DNA of 64,000 nucleotides from assembly GCF_007988905.1 (NCBI RefSeq), contig NZ_BJVA01000001.1, positions 310,001 through 374,000 on the forward strand, in the 5' to 3' direction. This stretch comes from Gluconobacter kanchanaburiensis NBRC 103587. Lineage in GTDB: Bacteria; Pseudomonadota; Alphaproteobacteria; Acetobacterales; Acetobacteraceae. Of this stretch, positions 26,708 to 35,726 are shown piece by piece (within the stretch, counting starts at the first letter, position 1; each line of letters begins with the position of its first letter). The notes below the pieces were generated by a model that worked only from the letters and a program-made list of their open reading frames with translations, had not been told where the DNA came from and made no database searches. Both the position numbers and the translations under genes were made by a program.

Positions 26708-29650
26708 TCAGCCCTGAAGGAGGTGAGGTCCGTTTTCCTGTTCCTCGGGGCGCAAAAAGCGGGCGATGTCTTCTAGCGCTTCGGCCAATGGCATGCGGCG
26801 CACGTCTACCCCGTCTGGAAACGCGGAGAGGAGGCGTGAGGGCATGCGGCGATCCAGCATGACGAAGACACCGCGATCGGTGCCCTGACGGATCAGGCGG
26901 CCGAAAGCCTGTCGTAGGCGCATGCGGGTAATGCGGTCGTCGTAATCGCCGGGACGCCCTTCGGAGAGTAAGCGGCGGCGTTCGCGGTGCAGTATGTCGG
27001 GGCGGGGCCAGGGTGTCTTTTCGAACACGACCATGCGCAGGGCTTCACCAGGGACGTCCACGCCATCGCGCATGGCGTCCGTGCCCAGCAGGCAGCTATG
27101 GGTTTCGGTGCGGAAGACGTCCACGAGGGTGGCGTTGTCCATCGCATCGACATGCTGGGCGTAGAGCGGGAAACCCTGCGTCTCCAGCGGTTCGTGGATA
27201 CGGCGATGGACTTCGCGCAGACGGCGGATAGCTGTGAAGAGGCCGAGCGCGCCACCTCCTGCTGTTTCAAATAGTGCGCGGAAGGCATGGGCAAGCGACG
27301 GGATTTCGCCTGAGACGTCCGTGATGACATAGGCGCGCGTCTGCGTGGCGTAGTTGAACGGACTCATGACTGAAGCGCGGATGGGCGGCTTGAGGAAATG
27401 CGTAGCGCCCAGACGCAATTCGGCTGCATGCCAGCTTGCTTCGTTCTGCGTGTCTCCATGGCCGGTCTGGTCGCGCAGGGTGGCGGAGGTCAGGAGCAGG
27501 CCGTGAGCAGGTGTCTGGATTGTCGAGACGAAGGGAATGGTCGGGTCCAGCCAGTGCCGGTAGAGGCCGATATCGTGGTCGCCCTGTGTCGCGCGGGTGC
27601 GGGGCAGGCGTTCGGTGCGGATGAAGTCCACGAAGGTGGGAGTGATGTCTGGTTCCGGCGGTGTCTGAAGAGCGTCCAGCATGCCGATCCAGCCCGATAG
27701 GCGGCTGATAGCGCGGCGGTGCAGGGTCCGGATCATGGCTTCGATGCGTTGGCGGGTCGGGGCGTCCATTTCTGCATCGTCCTCGACCTGTGCGGCAAGG
27801 CGATCGGCCAGCATCCTGATGGGATCGCGCAGGCGGGTCAGGGCGCGGCTGAGGGTTTCGGCGGTGCTGCCGACATCCTCATTGACGGGATGTAGATCAC
27901 ATTCCGCAGAAATATAGCCATCGCGACTGTCCTTGGTCTGCCGGGCGCAGAGCTGTTGATCCAGCGCGCGCAGGAAGGCTTCGGACGGGTTTTCTGGTGC
28001 GGGCTCCTCTGGGATCAGCAGGGGTGTTTCGCCGGGCAGCGGGATAAGGTCAGGGTTCTGTTCGGGCTCGGCCTGGGGGCGCAGGCGCGTGCTCCAGCCG
28101 GGGGCGGGGAGGCTCCGCGCTGCCTGCAGCGCGGCTTGCAGCGGCGTGTCGATCATGGGCAGGCGTTCGACCAGATCATCCAGACGGCGTTGCAGGCCAC
28201 GGGCGCGGGAGCGGCTGCCTTCCGCTCCGAGAAGCCAGCGGCGGAGTTCGGCGGCTTCGAGGCCGGACAGGGCCGTGGCGAAGGCGCTGTCGGCGGCGTC
28301 GGGGATGTGATGACCTTCGTCGAAAACGTAGCGCGTGGGAGTAGTGTCTTCGTCCGGCAGGCCGGGCGGGGCCAGGGCGGCCCAGGCGGCCTGGGAGAGG
28401 ACGAGGGCGTGGTTCGCGACGACCAGATCGGCCTGACGAGCACGGCGGATGCCGTGTTCGACGAAGCAGGTTTGATAATGCGGGCAGGCCGCGTGGATGC
28501 ATTCGCCGCGTCGGTCGGCCACGCCAAACAATGTGCCGGAGCCGAAGAGTTCGCCAAACCAGCCGGGGAGATCGCCGCCCATGAGATCGCCGTCACGACT
28601 GGCTTCGGCCCAGCGGGCGAGCAGAGCCATCGGAAGGAGCGCGGAGTAACCGTCAGGGCCGCGGGAGCTTGCGACGTTGAGCAGGTCTTCCATGTTCAGC
28701 AGGCACAGATAGTTTTCCCGACCTTTGCGGACGACGACTTTGTTCCGCAGGGTCGTTTCGTCCGGGTAGAGGCGGCGGAGTTCCTGCTCGATCTGGCGCT
28801 GGAGATGGCGGGTATAGGTGCTGATCCAGACGGCGCCATCATTCTGTTCGGCCCAAAGGCTGGCAGGGGCGATATAGCCGAGTGTCTTGCCCGTACCGGT
28901 TCCGGCTTCTGCGAGGACAACATTGGGAGAGCCGATGCTTTCGCGCGGTTCGAACGCGCCAGTGGCAACTGAGGCGAAATCGGCTTGGCCGGGGCGGATT
29001 TCAGCTTTTTCTCCAAGGATATCTCGCAGGCGCTGACGGGCGGCGTTTGGGGAGACAGGCTGGCTTCCGGGTGCGGGACGCGGGGCGGTTTCTTCCCAGC
29101 GCGGCAGGCGCTTCCAGATGCGGATGGCCTCGTAAGGGTGTGTGCCCGTGGTGTCTCGCGGGGTGCCGAGAATGTCCGTAATTTCGCCGCTCCAGGCCCA
29201 TCCGGCGCGGGTTAGGGGAACCATAAGGGCGCGCAGGAAGGTGCCTTCGGGCGTTTCGACCTTGTGTCGTAGTTCGTCGAGCAGGGTTTCGCACAGAACG
29301 GGGAGGAGATCCGCACCGATGGCTTCGGGTGCTTCGATACCGAGGGCGAGCGCCAGTCCGCGTGGGGTGGGGGCGACGGTTGTGGCAGGGCGGACGAACA
29401 GGAACAGGTCTAGCAGGTCGAACCACGGCACGGGTTGGGATAACGGGGAGAGGTCCAGCGCGCGAAGGGCGGCGGGGCCGTGGACCAGAAGGGGCGGGGG
29501 GAGTTGGGTGAGGCGCTCGCGTGTTTCTTCTGCCGTGAGGTCCAGCAGTTCGCCATCCGGAGTGAGGAGCGAGGACAGGCCGCGGCGGGCGACGAGGGCC
29601 GGAGCGTCGAATGGCGAGAGAAAGGTGGGGGCGCGGGGCATTCTCTCCAC
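26708..29650 (-). CDS. ATP-dependent DNA helicase, DinG/XPD-type
   Basis: 980 residues, superfamily 2, 5'-3' helicase of the iron-sulfur XPD/DinG type. Walker A AEAGTGTGKTLGYIAPAS at about 245-262, the Fe-S cysteines ENYLCL and GECIHAACPHYQTC, the DEAH-box variant FDEGHHIPDAAD, and motif VI QAFGRLIRQGTDRG are all visible. The N-terminal 200 residues are variable and show no exonuclease motif. Such proteins act in DNA repair, often at R-loops or stalled forks. The ORF is intact. Confidence 0.9.
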   Translation of the reverse strand: MERMPRAPTFLSPFDAPALVARRGLSSLLTPDGELLDLTAEETRERLTQLPPPLLVHGPAALRALDLSPLSQPVPWFDLLDLFLFVRPATTVAPTPRGLALALGIEAPEAIGADLLPVLCETLLDELRHKVETPEGTFLRALMVPLTRAGWAWSGEITDILGTPRDTTGTHPYEAIRIWKRLPRWEETAPRPAPGSQPVSPNAARQRLRDILGEKAEIRPGQADFASVATGAFEPRESIGSPNVVLAEAGTGTGKTLGYIAPASLWAEQNDGAVWISTYTRHLQRQIEQELRRLYPDETTLRNKVVVRKGRENYLCLLNMEDLLNVASSRGPDGYSALLPMALLARWAEASRDGDLMGGDLPGWFGELFGSGTLFGVADRRGECIHAACPHYQTCFVEHGIRRARQADLVVANHALVLSQAAWAALAPPGLPDEDTTPTRYVFDEGHHIPDAADSAFATALSGLEAAELRRWLLGAEGSRSRARGLQRRLDDLVERLPMIDTPLQAALQAARSLPAPGWSTRLRPQAEPEQNPDLIPLPGETPLLIPEEPAPENPSEAFLRALDQQLCARQTKDSRDGYISAECDLHPVNEDVGSTAETLSRALTRLRDPIRMLADRLAAQVEDDAEMDAPTRQRIEAMIRTLHRRAISRLSGWIGMLDALQTPPEPDITPTFVDFIRTERLPRTRATQGDHDIGLYRHWLDPTIPFVSTIQTPAHGLLLTSATLRDQTGHGDTQNEASWHAAELRLGATHFLKPPIRASVMSPFNYATQTRAYVITDVSGEIPSLAHAFRALFETAGGGALGLFTAIRRLREVHRRIHEPLETQGFPLYAQHVDAMDNATLVDVFRTETHSCLLGTDAMRDGVDVPGEALRMVVFEKTPWPRPDILHRERRRLLSEGRPGDYDDRITRMRLRQAFGRLIRQGTDRGVFVMLDRRMPSRLLSAFPDGVDVRRMPLAEALEDIARFLRPEEQENGPHLLQG

Positions 29651-29811
29651 TGTAGCGGTTAGGGGAAAATCGGGCGAGGATGTTTTGCGGGTTTTGCGAA
29701 CGGAACGTGAAAGCTGGCTCTCTTCAAGGGCTTGGGAAGTGCGGAAAAGTCCTTGAAATATTTCGTAACCATATGGATGTGTCTGGCTGAAACCGCAATG
29801 TGTCGTATTGC

Positions 29812-29840
29812 TTGACCGGGAAGAGGTGTCTCCCTACCTT
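29812..29840 (+). promoter_or_regulatory. Predicted promoter of the lysS-mprF-marC run
   Basis: TTGACC (29812-29817) and TACCTT (29835-29840), spacer 17 bases. The predicted start point is about 29847, only a few bases before the ATG at 29852, so the transcript would be almost leaderless. No Shine-Dalgarno is seen before that ATG. Confidence 0.45.
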
Positions 29841-29851
29841 TTCCGGTAATC

Positions 29852-31483
29852 ATGCAGAAAACCAAGACACCTATCGCCTCGTCCCTCTCTCCTGACGCGC
29901 CGCTTCCGAAAGCATGGCCGTTCGACGAGGCACGAAAAATCACCGCGCGCATGGACGCGCGCGCATCTGATGCTTTGGAGCAGGCTCCTGCCCTTCTGGA
30001 AACGGGCTATGGCCCGTCGGGTCTGCCGCATATCGGTACGTTCGGCGAAGTGGCGCGGACGACCTGGGTGCGCCAGGCCTATGAGGCGCTGACCGGCCGT
30101 CCGACGCGTCTGCTTGCGTTCTCCGATGACATGGATGCTCTACGCAAGGTGCCGACCAATGTGCCCGAGCAGGAGATGCTCGCAAAGCATCTGGGTCTGC
30201 CGCTGACGCGGGTGCCTGATCCATTTGGCGAATATGACAGCTTTGCCGCGCATAATAATGCGCGCCTTCGCCAGTTCCTCGACAGTTTCGGTTTCGACTA
30301 CGAATTCGCTTCCGCCACGCAGTATTATACCAACGGCACGTTCGATGCGGCTCTGCGCCGTATGCTCGAAGTCCATGACGAAGTCGTGGCGACCATTATT
30401 CCGACGCTTGGTCCGGAGCGCCGGGCGACCTATTCGCCGGTTCTGCCGATCCATCCCGAAACCGGGCAGGTCATGCAGGTGCCGATCATCAAGGTTGATC
30501 CGGATGCCGGGACCGTTGTCTGGAAAGACGACGCCGGAAAGACGTTCGAGACGTCCGTTCTGGGTGGTCATGCCAAGATGCAGTGGAAGGCCGACTGGGC
30601 CATGCGCTGGTATGCGTTGGGCGTGGATTATGAAATGTCCGGCAAGGATCTGATCGACAGTGTGAAGTTGTCTTCGAAGATCTGCCGTATTCTGGGTAAA
30701 GAGCCGCCTGCTGGGCTGACCTATGAGCTGTTTCTTGATGCGCAGGGGCAGAAGATCAGCAAGTCCAAAGGCAATGGCCTGTCGGTTGAGGAATGGCTGC
30801 GTTACGGTACGCCGGAGAGTCTGGCGCAGTACATGTTCCAGCAGCCGACACGGGCCAAGCGTCTGTTCTTTGATGTCATTCCGCGTGCGACGGATGATTA
30901 TCTGACGCTTGTCCAGAAGGCTGAGACGCAGGAAGGACCGGATCTACTGGCCAATCCGGTGTGGTTCATCCATGGCGGAACGATTCGTCCGGAAGACACC
31001 AGCCCGGTGTCCTATACAGCGCTCCTGAACCTTGCGAACGTGGCCAATGCCGACAAGCCTGAGACGCTGTGGAAGTTCCTGCGGCGCTATGATCCGACGT
31101 TGTCGCCCGAGACGCATCCGTATGTGAACCGGCTCGTGCATTGTGCGCTGACCTATTTCAAGGAGCAGGTGTACCCTAACAAGACCTATCGCGCGCCGAC
31201 GGAGACCGAGCGCAAAGGGCTTGTGGATCTGGCGGATGAACTGGCGAAGCTCGCTCCGGACACGGCACCGGGCGATGTGCAGGATGTCGTGTTCGAGGTT
31301 GGCAAGCGCTATTTCGCCAAGCCGGAACTGCGGTCCTGGTTCGGGTGCTTGTATGAAGTGCTGCTGGGGCAGAGCGAAGGACCGCGTTTCGGGATTTTCG
31401 CATCGCTGTTTGGTCTGCCGGAGACGGTCGGCCTGATCCGGGATGCTCTCGCGCGGCCTGATGAAGAGCCTGTGCAGGGCTGA
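29852..31483 (+). CDS. lysS: Lysyl-tRNA synthetase, class I
   Basis: 543 residues. This is the class I (Rossmann-fold) LysRS, found in archaea, spirochaetes and a number of alphaproteobacteria. GYGPSGLPHIGTFGEVART contains the HIGH-type motif (PHIGT), and KISKSKGNG the KMSKS loop. The enzyme charges tRNA-Lys with lysine. The next gene, three bases downstream, is an MprF-like protein whose family uses Lys-tRNA as donor. No RBS precedes ATG 29852 and a promoter lies immediately upstream, suggesting leaderless initiation. Whether a class II LysRS also exists in this genome cannot be told from the window. Archaeal-type class I LysRS is often named lysK. Confidence 0.94.
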   Translation: MQKTKTPIASSLSPDAPLPKAWPFDEARKITARMDARASDALEQAPALLETGYGPSGLPHIGTFGEVARTTWVRQAYEALTGRPTRLLAFSDDMDALRKVPTNVPEQEMLAKHLGLPLTRVPDPFGEYDSFAAHNNARLRQFLDSFGFDYEFASATQYYTNGTFDAALRRMLEVHDEVVATIIPTLGPERRATYSPVLPIHPETGQVMQVPIIKVDPDAGTVVWKDDAGKTFETSVLGGHAKMQWKADWAMRWYALGVDYEMSGKDLIDSVKLSSKICRILGKEPPAGLTYELFLDAQGQKISKSKGNGLSVEEWLRYGTPESLAQYMFQQPTRAKRLFFDVIPRATDDYLTLVQKAETQEGPDLLANPVWFIHGGTIRPEDTSPVSYTALLNLANVANADKPETLWKFLRRYDPTLSPETHPYVNRLVHCALTYFKEQVYPNKTYRAPTETERKGLVDLADELAKLAPDTAPGDVQDVVFEVGKRYFAKPELRSWFGCLYEVLLGQSEGPRFGIFASLFGLPETVGLIRDALARPDEEPVQG

Positions 31484-31486
31484 GGC

Positions 31487-33664
31487 ATGGGCATGCCCGT
31501 GGATTACAGACCTTTTGACAATATCCCCGAGAACCGGGGGGAGGGGATGCTGGAGGAGGATGGCAAAGCGATGTCATCCGCTTCGTCGGAATTATGTGAC
31601 TCCGTGACCATTGGCCCGGCCGATGTTGTCTGCACGGAAGGGCCAGAGTCGAAAAACCACTGGCAGGCCCTGCTGTCGCGGGCACCTGCATTGGTTGGGC
31701 TTGTTCTGCTGGTTGCGGCGGTGTTCGTCATCTGGCGCGAGCTGCGGCATCTGTCGCTGCATGACATTACAGAAAGTCTGAGTGCCATTCCCGGCACAGC
31801 GCTGCTGGCGGGTGGGGCTGCGACGCTGCTGTCCTATTTCATTCTGTCTTTCTATGACCGTCTGGCGTGCCTGCACGTGCGCGCTGATGTGCCCTACCGG
31901 CGTTCCGCTTTCGCTGCGTTCTGCTCCTATGTCTTGTCCCATAATTTGGGCTGTGCGGCGATCTCGGGGGCGGCGGTCCGGTTCCGTCTTTATCGGAGCT
32001 GGGGCGTGGCTCCGGGTGCAATCGCCCAGATTATTGCGTTCTGTTCCGCGACATACCTGTTGGGAACGATGGCGCTGATCGGCGGTATTCTGCTGATCGA
32101 GCCTCACGCCGTACCGATTCTGTCGCACCTCCCCGAATTTCTGCTGCGTTTCGTTGGGCTGGGTCTGTGGGGCGTTCTGCTGGCTTATGTTCTGGTGTCG
32201 CGTGTGCGCCGGCATGTCCGGATCTGGAAATATGAGATCGAACTGCCTGGTCCCGGCATTGCGGTAGCGCAGATTGTCGTCAGTTCGGCTGACATGGCGG
32301 CGACCGCGCTGATCGCCTATTGCGTGCTTCCACCCCTTCCGCCCGAAGCGCATTTCGGGTTCGGGACGTTTCTTGCGATCTATCTGGCATCCTATACGGC
32401 CGGGCTGGTCGCAAGCGTGCCGGGTGGTCTGGGTGTTTTCGATGGCGCTATGCTGCTGGCATTGCAGGCCTATCTGCCGACATCGCAGATCATGGGTGCC
32501 ATTCTTGTTTTCCGGCTGTTCTATTACATTGTGCCACTTCTTCTCGCTGGGCTGATGTTTGCCGGACATGAGCTCTTTCTGCGTGGAGAGCAGGCCCTCG
32601 TATCGGCAGGACAGACGCCCCGCCGCATCCGCCCGAGTCAGGTTATCCGTGAGTCAGAAGCTGATTTTTCGGTTGGCGTGGCAACGAGTGTTCAGGCCGT
32701 AGCCGGCATTTTTCTCCTGCTTTATGCTCTGGTCGCCCATCTGCCGACCTTTCAGAGTCCGCTGGGTGCCGCGGTGTCGCAGATTGCCGATCTGCTTTTG
32801 ACACTCAACGGCGTTGGACTCGTCGCCCTGTCCTGGGGGCTTTCGCAACGTGTGGCGCTCGCCTGGAAGTTTTCAGTCGGGATGCTAGGTTTGGCTGTTT
32901 TCCTGCTGATCCTGAGGCATGCGGTATGGGAAGGGCCTGTGGTCATCCTTCTGGTCATGCTGCTGCTGCTGCCGTTCCGGAACTGCTATTACAGGCGGGC
33001 ACATCTTCTCGTTGCGCCGTTCACCCCGTCGATGCTCGCGCCGCTGTCCCTGTGGGGACTGGGGCTTGTGGGGGTGGGGTGGGTCGCGTTGCAGAGGCAT
33101 TTGGGGCCGATCTGGTGGCGGTCGATGATCTACGATGCCCATACGGCCGTGGGACGCTGGTTTCTGGGTTTTTCCGCCCTGTGCGGGTTTTATGTCCTGT
33201 GGCACGGGATGCGGCGGACGCGAATCCGTTTTGAAGCCTGGACTGCCGAAAATGCCTGTCACTACCACAGTTTGGCCCATGCGTTGCCACAGCTTGGCGC
33301 CCGCCGGCCGACCGGCCTTCTGCTGGACGAAGCGGGACGCGCGGCCATTCCTTTCCTGCGGACTGGACAGTTTATCATCGGGCTGGGTGATCCTGCGGGA
33401 TCGGAACGGAACTGCGTAGCCGCGATCTGGCGACTGCGCGATCTCGCTTTGCAGGAAGGATGCAAGCTCGCTTTCATACAGGTTGGCCAGTCCCTGATGG
33501 CAGTCTATAACGATCTCGGACTGACGGTCTGTTCAGACAGGACAACCGGGACGGTCTGCTGTTTTTCCGAGGACTATCGGATGTTGCGGGCTTATCTGAA
33601 GGGTGAAGAACGTCTGGCGCGCAGACGTCAGCCGCAGTCGATGTCAGGCGTGATATCCTCGTGA
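31487..33664 (+). CDS. MprF-like polytopic protein with a shortened synthase domain
   Basis: 725 residues. About 13-14 membrane segments begin near residue 60, including the flippase-domain signature VASVPGGLGVFDGAMLLAL of the UPF0104/LPG-synthase N-terminal family. The cytoplasmic C-terminal part (about 575-725) resembles only the first GNAT-like half of the MprF synthase domain (LLDEAGRAAIPFLRTG, FIIGLGDPAG, CKLAFIQVGQSLMAVYNDLG). The second half, which holds the lysyl-transfer site in full-length MprF, is absent. The stop overlaps the marC start, so the short form is not a window edge. ATG 31487 is used; ATGs at 31547 and 31571 follow better Shine-Dalgarno sequences. The gap to lysS is three bases. 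Confidence 0.78.
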   Translation: MGMPVDYRPFDNIPENRGEGMLEEDGKAMSSASSELCDSVTIGPADVVCTEGPESKNHWQALLSRAPALVGLVLLVAAVFVIWRELRHLSLHDITESLSAIPGTALLAGGAATLLSYFILSFYDRLACLHVRADVPYRRSAFAAFCSYVLSHNLGCAAISGAAVRFRLYRSWGVAPGAIAQIIAFCSATYLLGTMALIGGILLIEPHAVPILSHLPEFLLRFVGLGLWGVLLAYVLVSRVRRHVRIWKYEIELPGPGIAVAQIVVSSADMAATALIAYCVLPPLPPEAHFGFGTFLAIYLASYTAGLVASVPGGLGVFDGAMLLALQAYLPTSQIMGAILVFRLFYYIVPLLLAGLMFAGHELFLRGEQALVSAGQTPRRIRPSQVIRESEADFSVGVATSVQAVAGIFLLLYALVAHLPTFQSPLGAAVSQIADLLLTLNGVGLVALSWGLSQRVALAWKFSVGMLGLAVFLLILRHAVWEGPVVILLVMLLLLPFRNCYYRRAHLLVAPFTPSMLAPLSLWGLGLVGVGWVALQRHLGPIWWRSMIYDAHTAVGRWFLGFSALCGFYVLWHGMRRTRIRFEAWTAENACHYHSLAHALPQLGARRPTGLLLDEAGRAAIPFLRTGQFIIGLGDPAGSERNCVAAIWRLRDLALQEGCKLAFIQVGQSLMAVYNDLGLTVCSDRTTGTVCCFSEDYRMLRAYLKGEERLARRRQPQSMSGVISS

Positions 33665-34362
33665 GTATGGCGCCCGGGCTGGGGAATACGCTCAACAGCT
33701 GGCTGATTGCCTTTCCGGCACTTTTCTCGATCATAAACCCGCTGGGGGCCTCGCTAATTTTCGCGCAGGCCACCGAGGGGCGTGAGCGACGGGAAGTGGT
33801 CGAACTCGCCCGTCAGGTCGCGCTGAATTCGCTGGGCATCATGCTTGTGTCCATCTGGTTCGGAAGCTGGATTCTGGGCTTTTTCGGCATCTCGATGAAC
33901 GCTCTGCGGATCACGGGCGGTCTGGTTGTGGCGTCGCGGGCATGGCTGATGCTTCTCCAGCCCGAAACATCCGAAGCCCGCAAGGAAAAGCAGGCGCTTC
34001 AGGGCGGCCGGACCGTTACAACGCCGGATCTTCGGGAAAAAGCCTTCTTCCCGCTGGCCATGCCGTTTACCGTCGGTCCCGGAAGTATTTCGGTAGCAAT
34101 CGCCCTGAGTTCATCCACGCCTCCTCACATGCCGACGGCGGACTATTATCTGGGCGTCTCGGCTGCCGCTACGACGATGGCCGTTGTCGTTGCGGTGGCC
34201 TATGCCTATGCCGAACGTGTTGTGGCCATGTTGGGGGTTACGGGTGCGCGGATCGTAAGCCGGCTGGCGGCACTCATTCTTCTTGCCATCGGCGTGCAGA
34301 TTCTCGCCTCCGGAGTAGAAGGTTTTCTCGTAGAGGCTATTCGGCAGGGTAGGGCGCCCTGA
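33661..34362 (+). CDS. MarC-family integral membrane protein
   Basis: 233 residues with about six membrane segments. FPALFSIINPLGASLIFAQA near the N-terminus and FFPLAMPFTVGPGSISVAIA in the middle are the two conserved NPxG/PxxxGPG repeats of the MarC/UPF0056 family. Function remains uncertain; the old link to multiple antibiotic resistance was not confirmed. The GTG start overlaps the stop of the MprF-like gene as GTGA. Its stop codon abuts that of the convergent UDG-family gene with no spacer. Confidence 0.9.
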   Translation: MSMAPGLGNTLNSWLIAFPALFSIINPLGASLIFAQATEGRERREVVELARQVALNSLGIMLVSIWFGSWILGFFGISMNALRITGGLVVASRAWLMLLQPETSEARKEKQALQGGRTVTTPDLREKAFFPLAMPFTVGPGSISVAIALSSSTPPHMPTADYYLGVSAAATTMAVVVAVAYAYAERVVAMLGVTGARIVSRLAALILLAIGVQILASGVEGFLVEAIRQGRAP

Positions 34363-35016
34363 TCAGGGTTCCGCCATCAGGGTATGCATGCGCTCCCGCA
34401 ACGCGGGAATGACATCTTCCTGAAACCAGGGCGCTTTTCGTTCCCAGACGCCTGTCCGCCATGATGGATGAGGCAGAGGAAAATATTCCGGAAGATACTG
34501 TCGGAAATTCCGAACGCGATCAGTCACGGATCCTCGGCCCAGATGATAATTCTGGGAGTAGCTGCCCACGAGAAGGATCAGTCTGAGGTTCGGCATGAGA
34601 GACAAAATTCGCCTGCGCCAGAGTGGCGCGCATTCAGGACGGGGAGGTTTGTCGCCTCCGTTGGGCAGACGTCCAGGATAGCACAGGCCCATCGGCAGAA
34701 TGGCGACACGGCTGGCGTCATAAAAAACTTCTTCCGGAAGATCGAGCCAGGTCCGAAGCCGGTTCCCGGACGGATCGTAAAACGATTTGCCGGCAATATG
34801 AGCCTTTGTTCCCGGAGCCTGACTGGCGATCAAGATGCGGGACATGGGCGAAACCTGAATCAGGGGACGCGCGCCCAGAGGCAGGTGAGGTTCACAGACC
34901 CGGCAGGCCCGGACTTCCTGCTCAAGCGCTCCAAGTCTTCTGCCGGTGTCCGCATCGGTCTGCCCGACACCCACCCGGAAAATCTGTCCGGGCGTCTGGT
35001 GGAGGGTAGGGGTCAT
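34363..35016 (-). CDS. Uracil-DNA glycosylase superfamily protein
   Basis: 217 residues. ILIASQAPGTKAHIAGKSFYDP is a UDG motif-A region and PLPHPSWRTGVW a motif-B region (HPS). Four Cys in the order CRVC (about 37-40), GLCYPG and PECAPLW, with 16 residues between the last two, fit the Fe-S cluster spacing of family 4/5-like enzymes. It probably excises a damaged or deaminated base, but substrate is uncertain. The ATG overlaps the stop of the upstream ThpR-like gene (ATGA), so the two are cotranscribed. Confidence 0.82.
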   Translation of the reverse strand: MTPTLHQTPGQIFRVGVGQTDADTGRRLGALEQEVRACRVCEPHLPLGARPLIQVSPMSRILIASQAPGTKAHIAGKSFYDPSGNRLRTWLDLPEEVFYDASRVAILPMGLCYPGRLPNGGDKPPRPECAPLWRRRILSLMPNLRLILLVGSYSQNYHLGRGSVTDRVRNFRQYLPEYFPLPHPSWRTGVWERKAPWFQEDVIPALRERMHTLMAEP

Positions 35017-35576
35017 TCTTCCTCTGGGGTCAGGGGTATCTCCGGTTGCCAGGCATATTCCGCGCGGGGAACATAGACATGCTGGCCGAGACTACGGAGG
35101 CTCTCAAACAATGTAACGTGATCGACGAACATCGGTTTGCTGCGAAACAGGTTGTGGCTTTGGACCCACTGAATGGCATCTCCCCGTTGTCCGGCGGAAA
35201 AATGGCCCAGTGTGACTGCTGGCTGAAAGCGCCGGCGCGCCGGCGCGCAGCCCGCACGACGCAAAATGCGCTCGATCTGTGCCTGAAGCGCATCCAGTTG
35301 CGGTGTACGCTCAACCGTAATGAGAAGACTGTCCGCATTGAGGCCCTCGCGGATATCCGCCTGTGCCAAGGACAGTTCGAACGGTTTCCAGGTCAGTCGG
35401 GAGAGAGCAAGATCGATTTCCTCCAGTCTGTGCCTTTCCGTGATTTCTCCTATAAAGCGAAGGCCGATGTGATGGTTCTCGGCAGGAACCCATTGCACAC
35501 CTGGCATGGAACCGCGCATCAGGGCGAGCGTTTCGCGGATGTCGGCGGGGAGGGCGAGTGCGACAAAAAGTCTCAA
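35013..35576 (-). CDS. ThpR/LigT-like 2H family protein with altered HxTx motifs
   Basis: 187 residues with the overall layout of RNA 2',3'-cyclic phosphodiesterase ThpR: MRLFVALALPADIRETLA at the start, WVPAENHHIGLRFIGEI where family members have NxHxTxRFxGE, and FQPAVTLGHF where they have FxPHxTLGR. Thus motif 1 reads H-x-G (Thr to Gly) and motif 2 A-x-T (His to Ala). Loss of one residue in each of the paired catalytic motifs suggests that the classical activity is weakened or lost. The ORF is otherwise intact and coupled to the UDG-family gene. No Shine-Dalgarno problem is seen: AAAGGAGG-like bases lie upstream in the minus direction only weakly. Confidence 0.8.
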   Translation of the reverse strand: MRLFVALALPADIRETLALMRGSMPGVQWVPAENHHIGLRFIGEITERHRLEEIDLALSRLTWKPFELSLAQADIREGLNADSLLITVERTPQLDALQAQIERILRRAGCAPARRRFQPAVTLGHFSAGQRGDAIQWVQSHNLFRSKPMFVDHVTLFESLRSLGQHVYVPRAEYAWQPEIPLTPEEE

Positions 35577-35726
35577 GAGGCGCGTTTCCCATGAAAAAGA
35601 AGTAAAGGAGGTCGGAGTATTCTTGACCCTCCCGGTAAAAACCCCACATTCAGGTAGAGTGTACGGACGGCCCTCCCGGGTTCGTCAAGCGCCCTTTTCA
35701 AAGGGCCTCTCATTGGAAAAGGTGTC

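Noticed and set aside
31592-32569. 325-codon minus-strand frame opposite the MprF-like gene
   Set aside because: The plus frame shows membrane segments and family motifs; the antisense frame is polar and motif-free.
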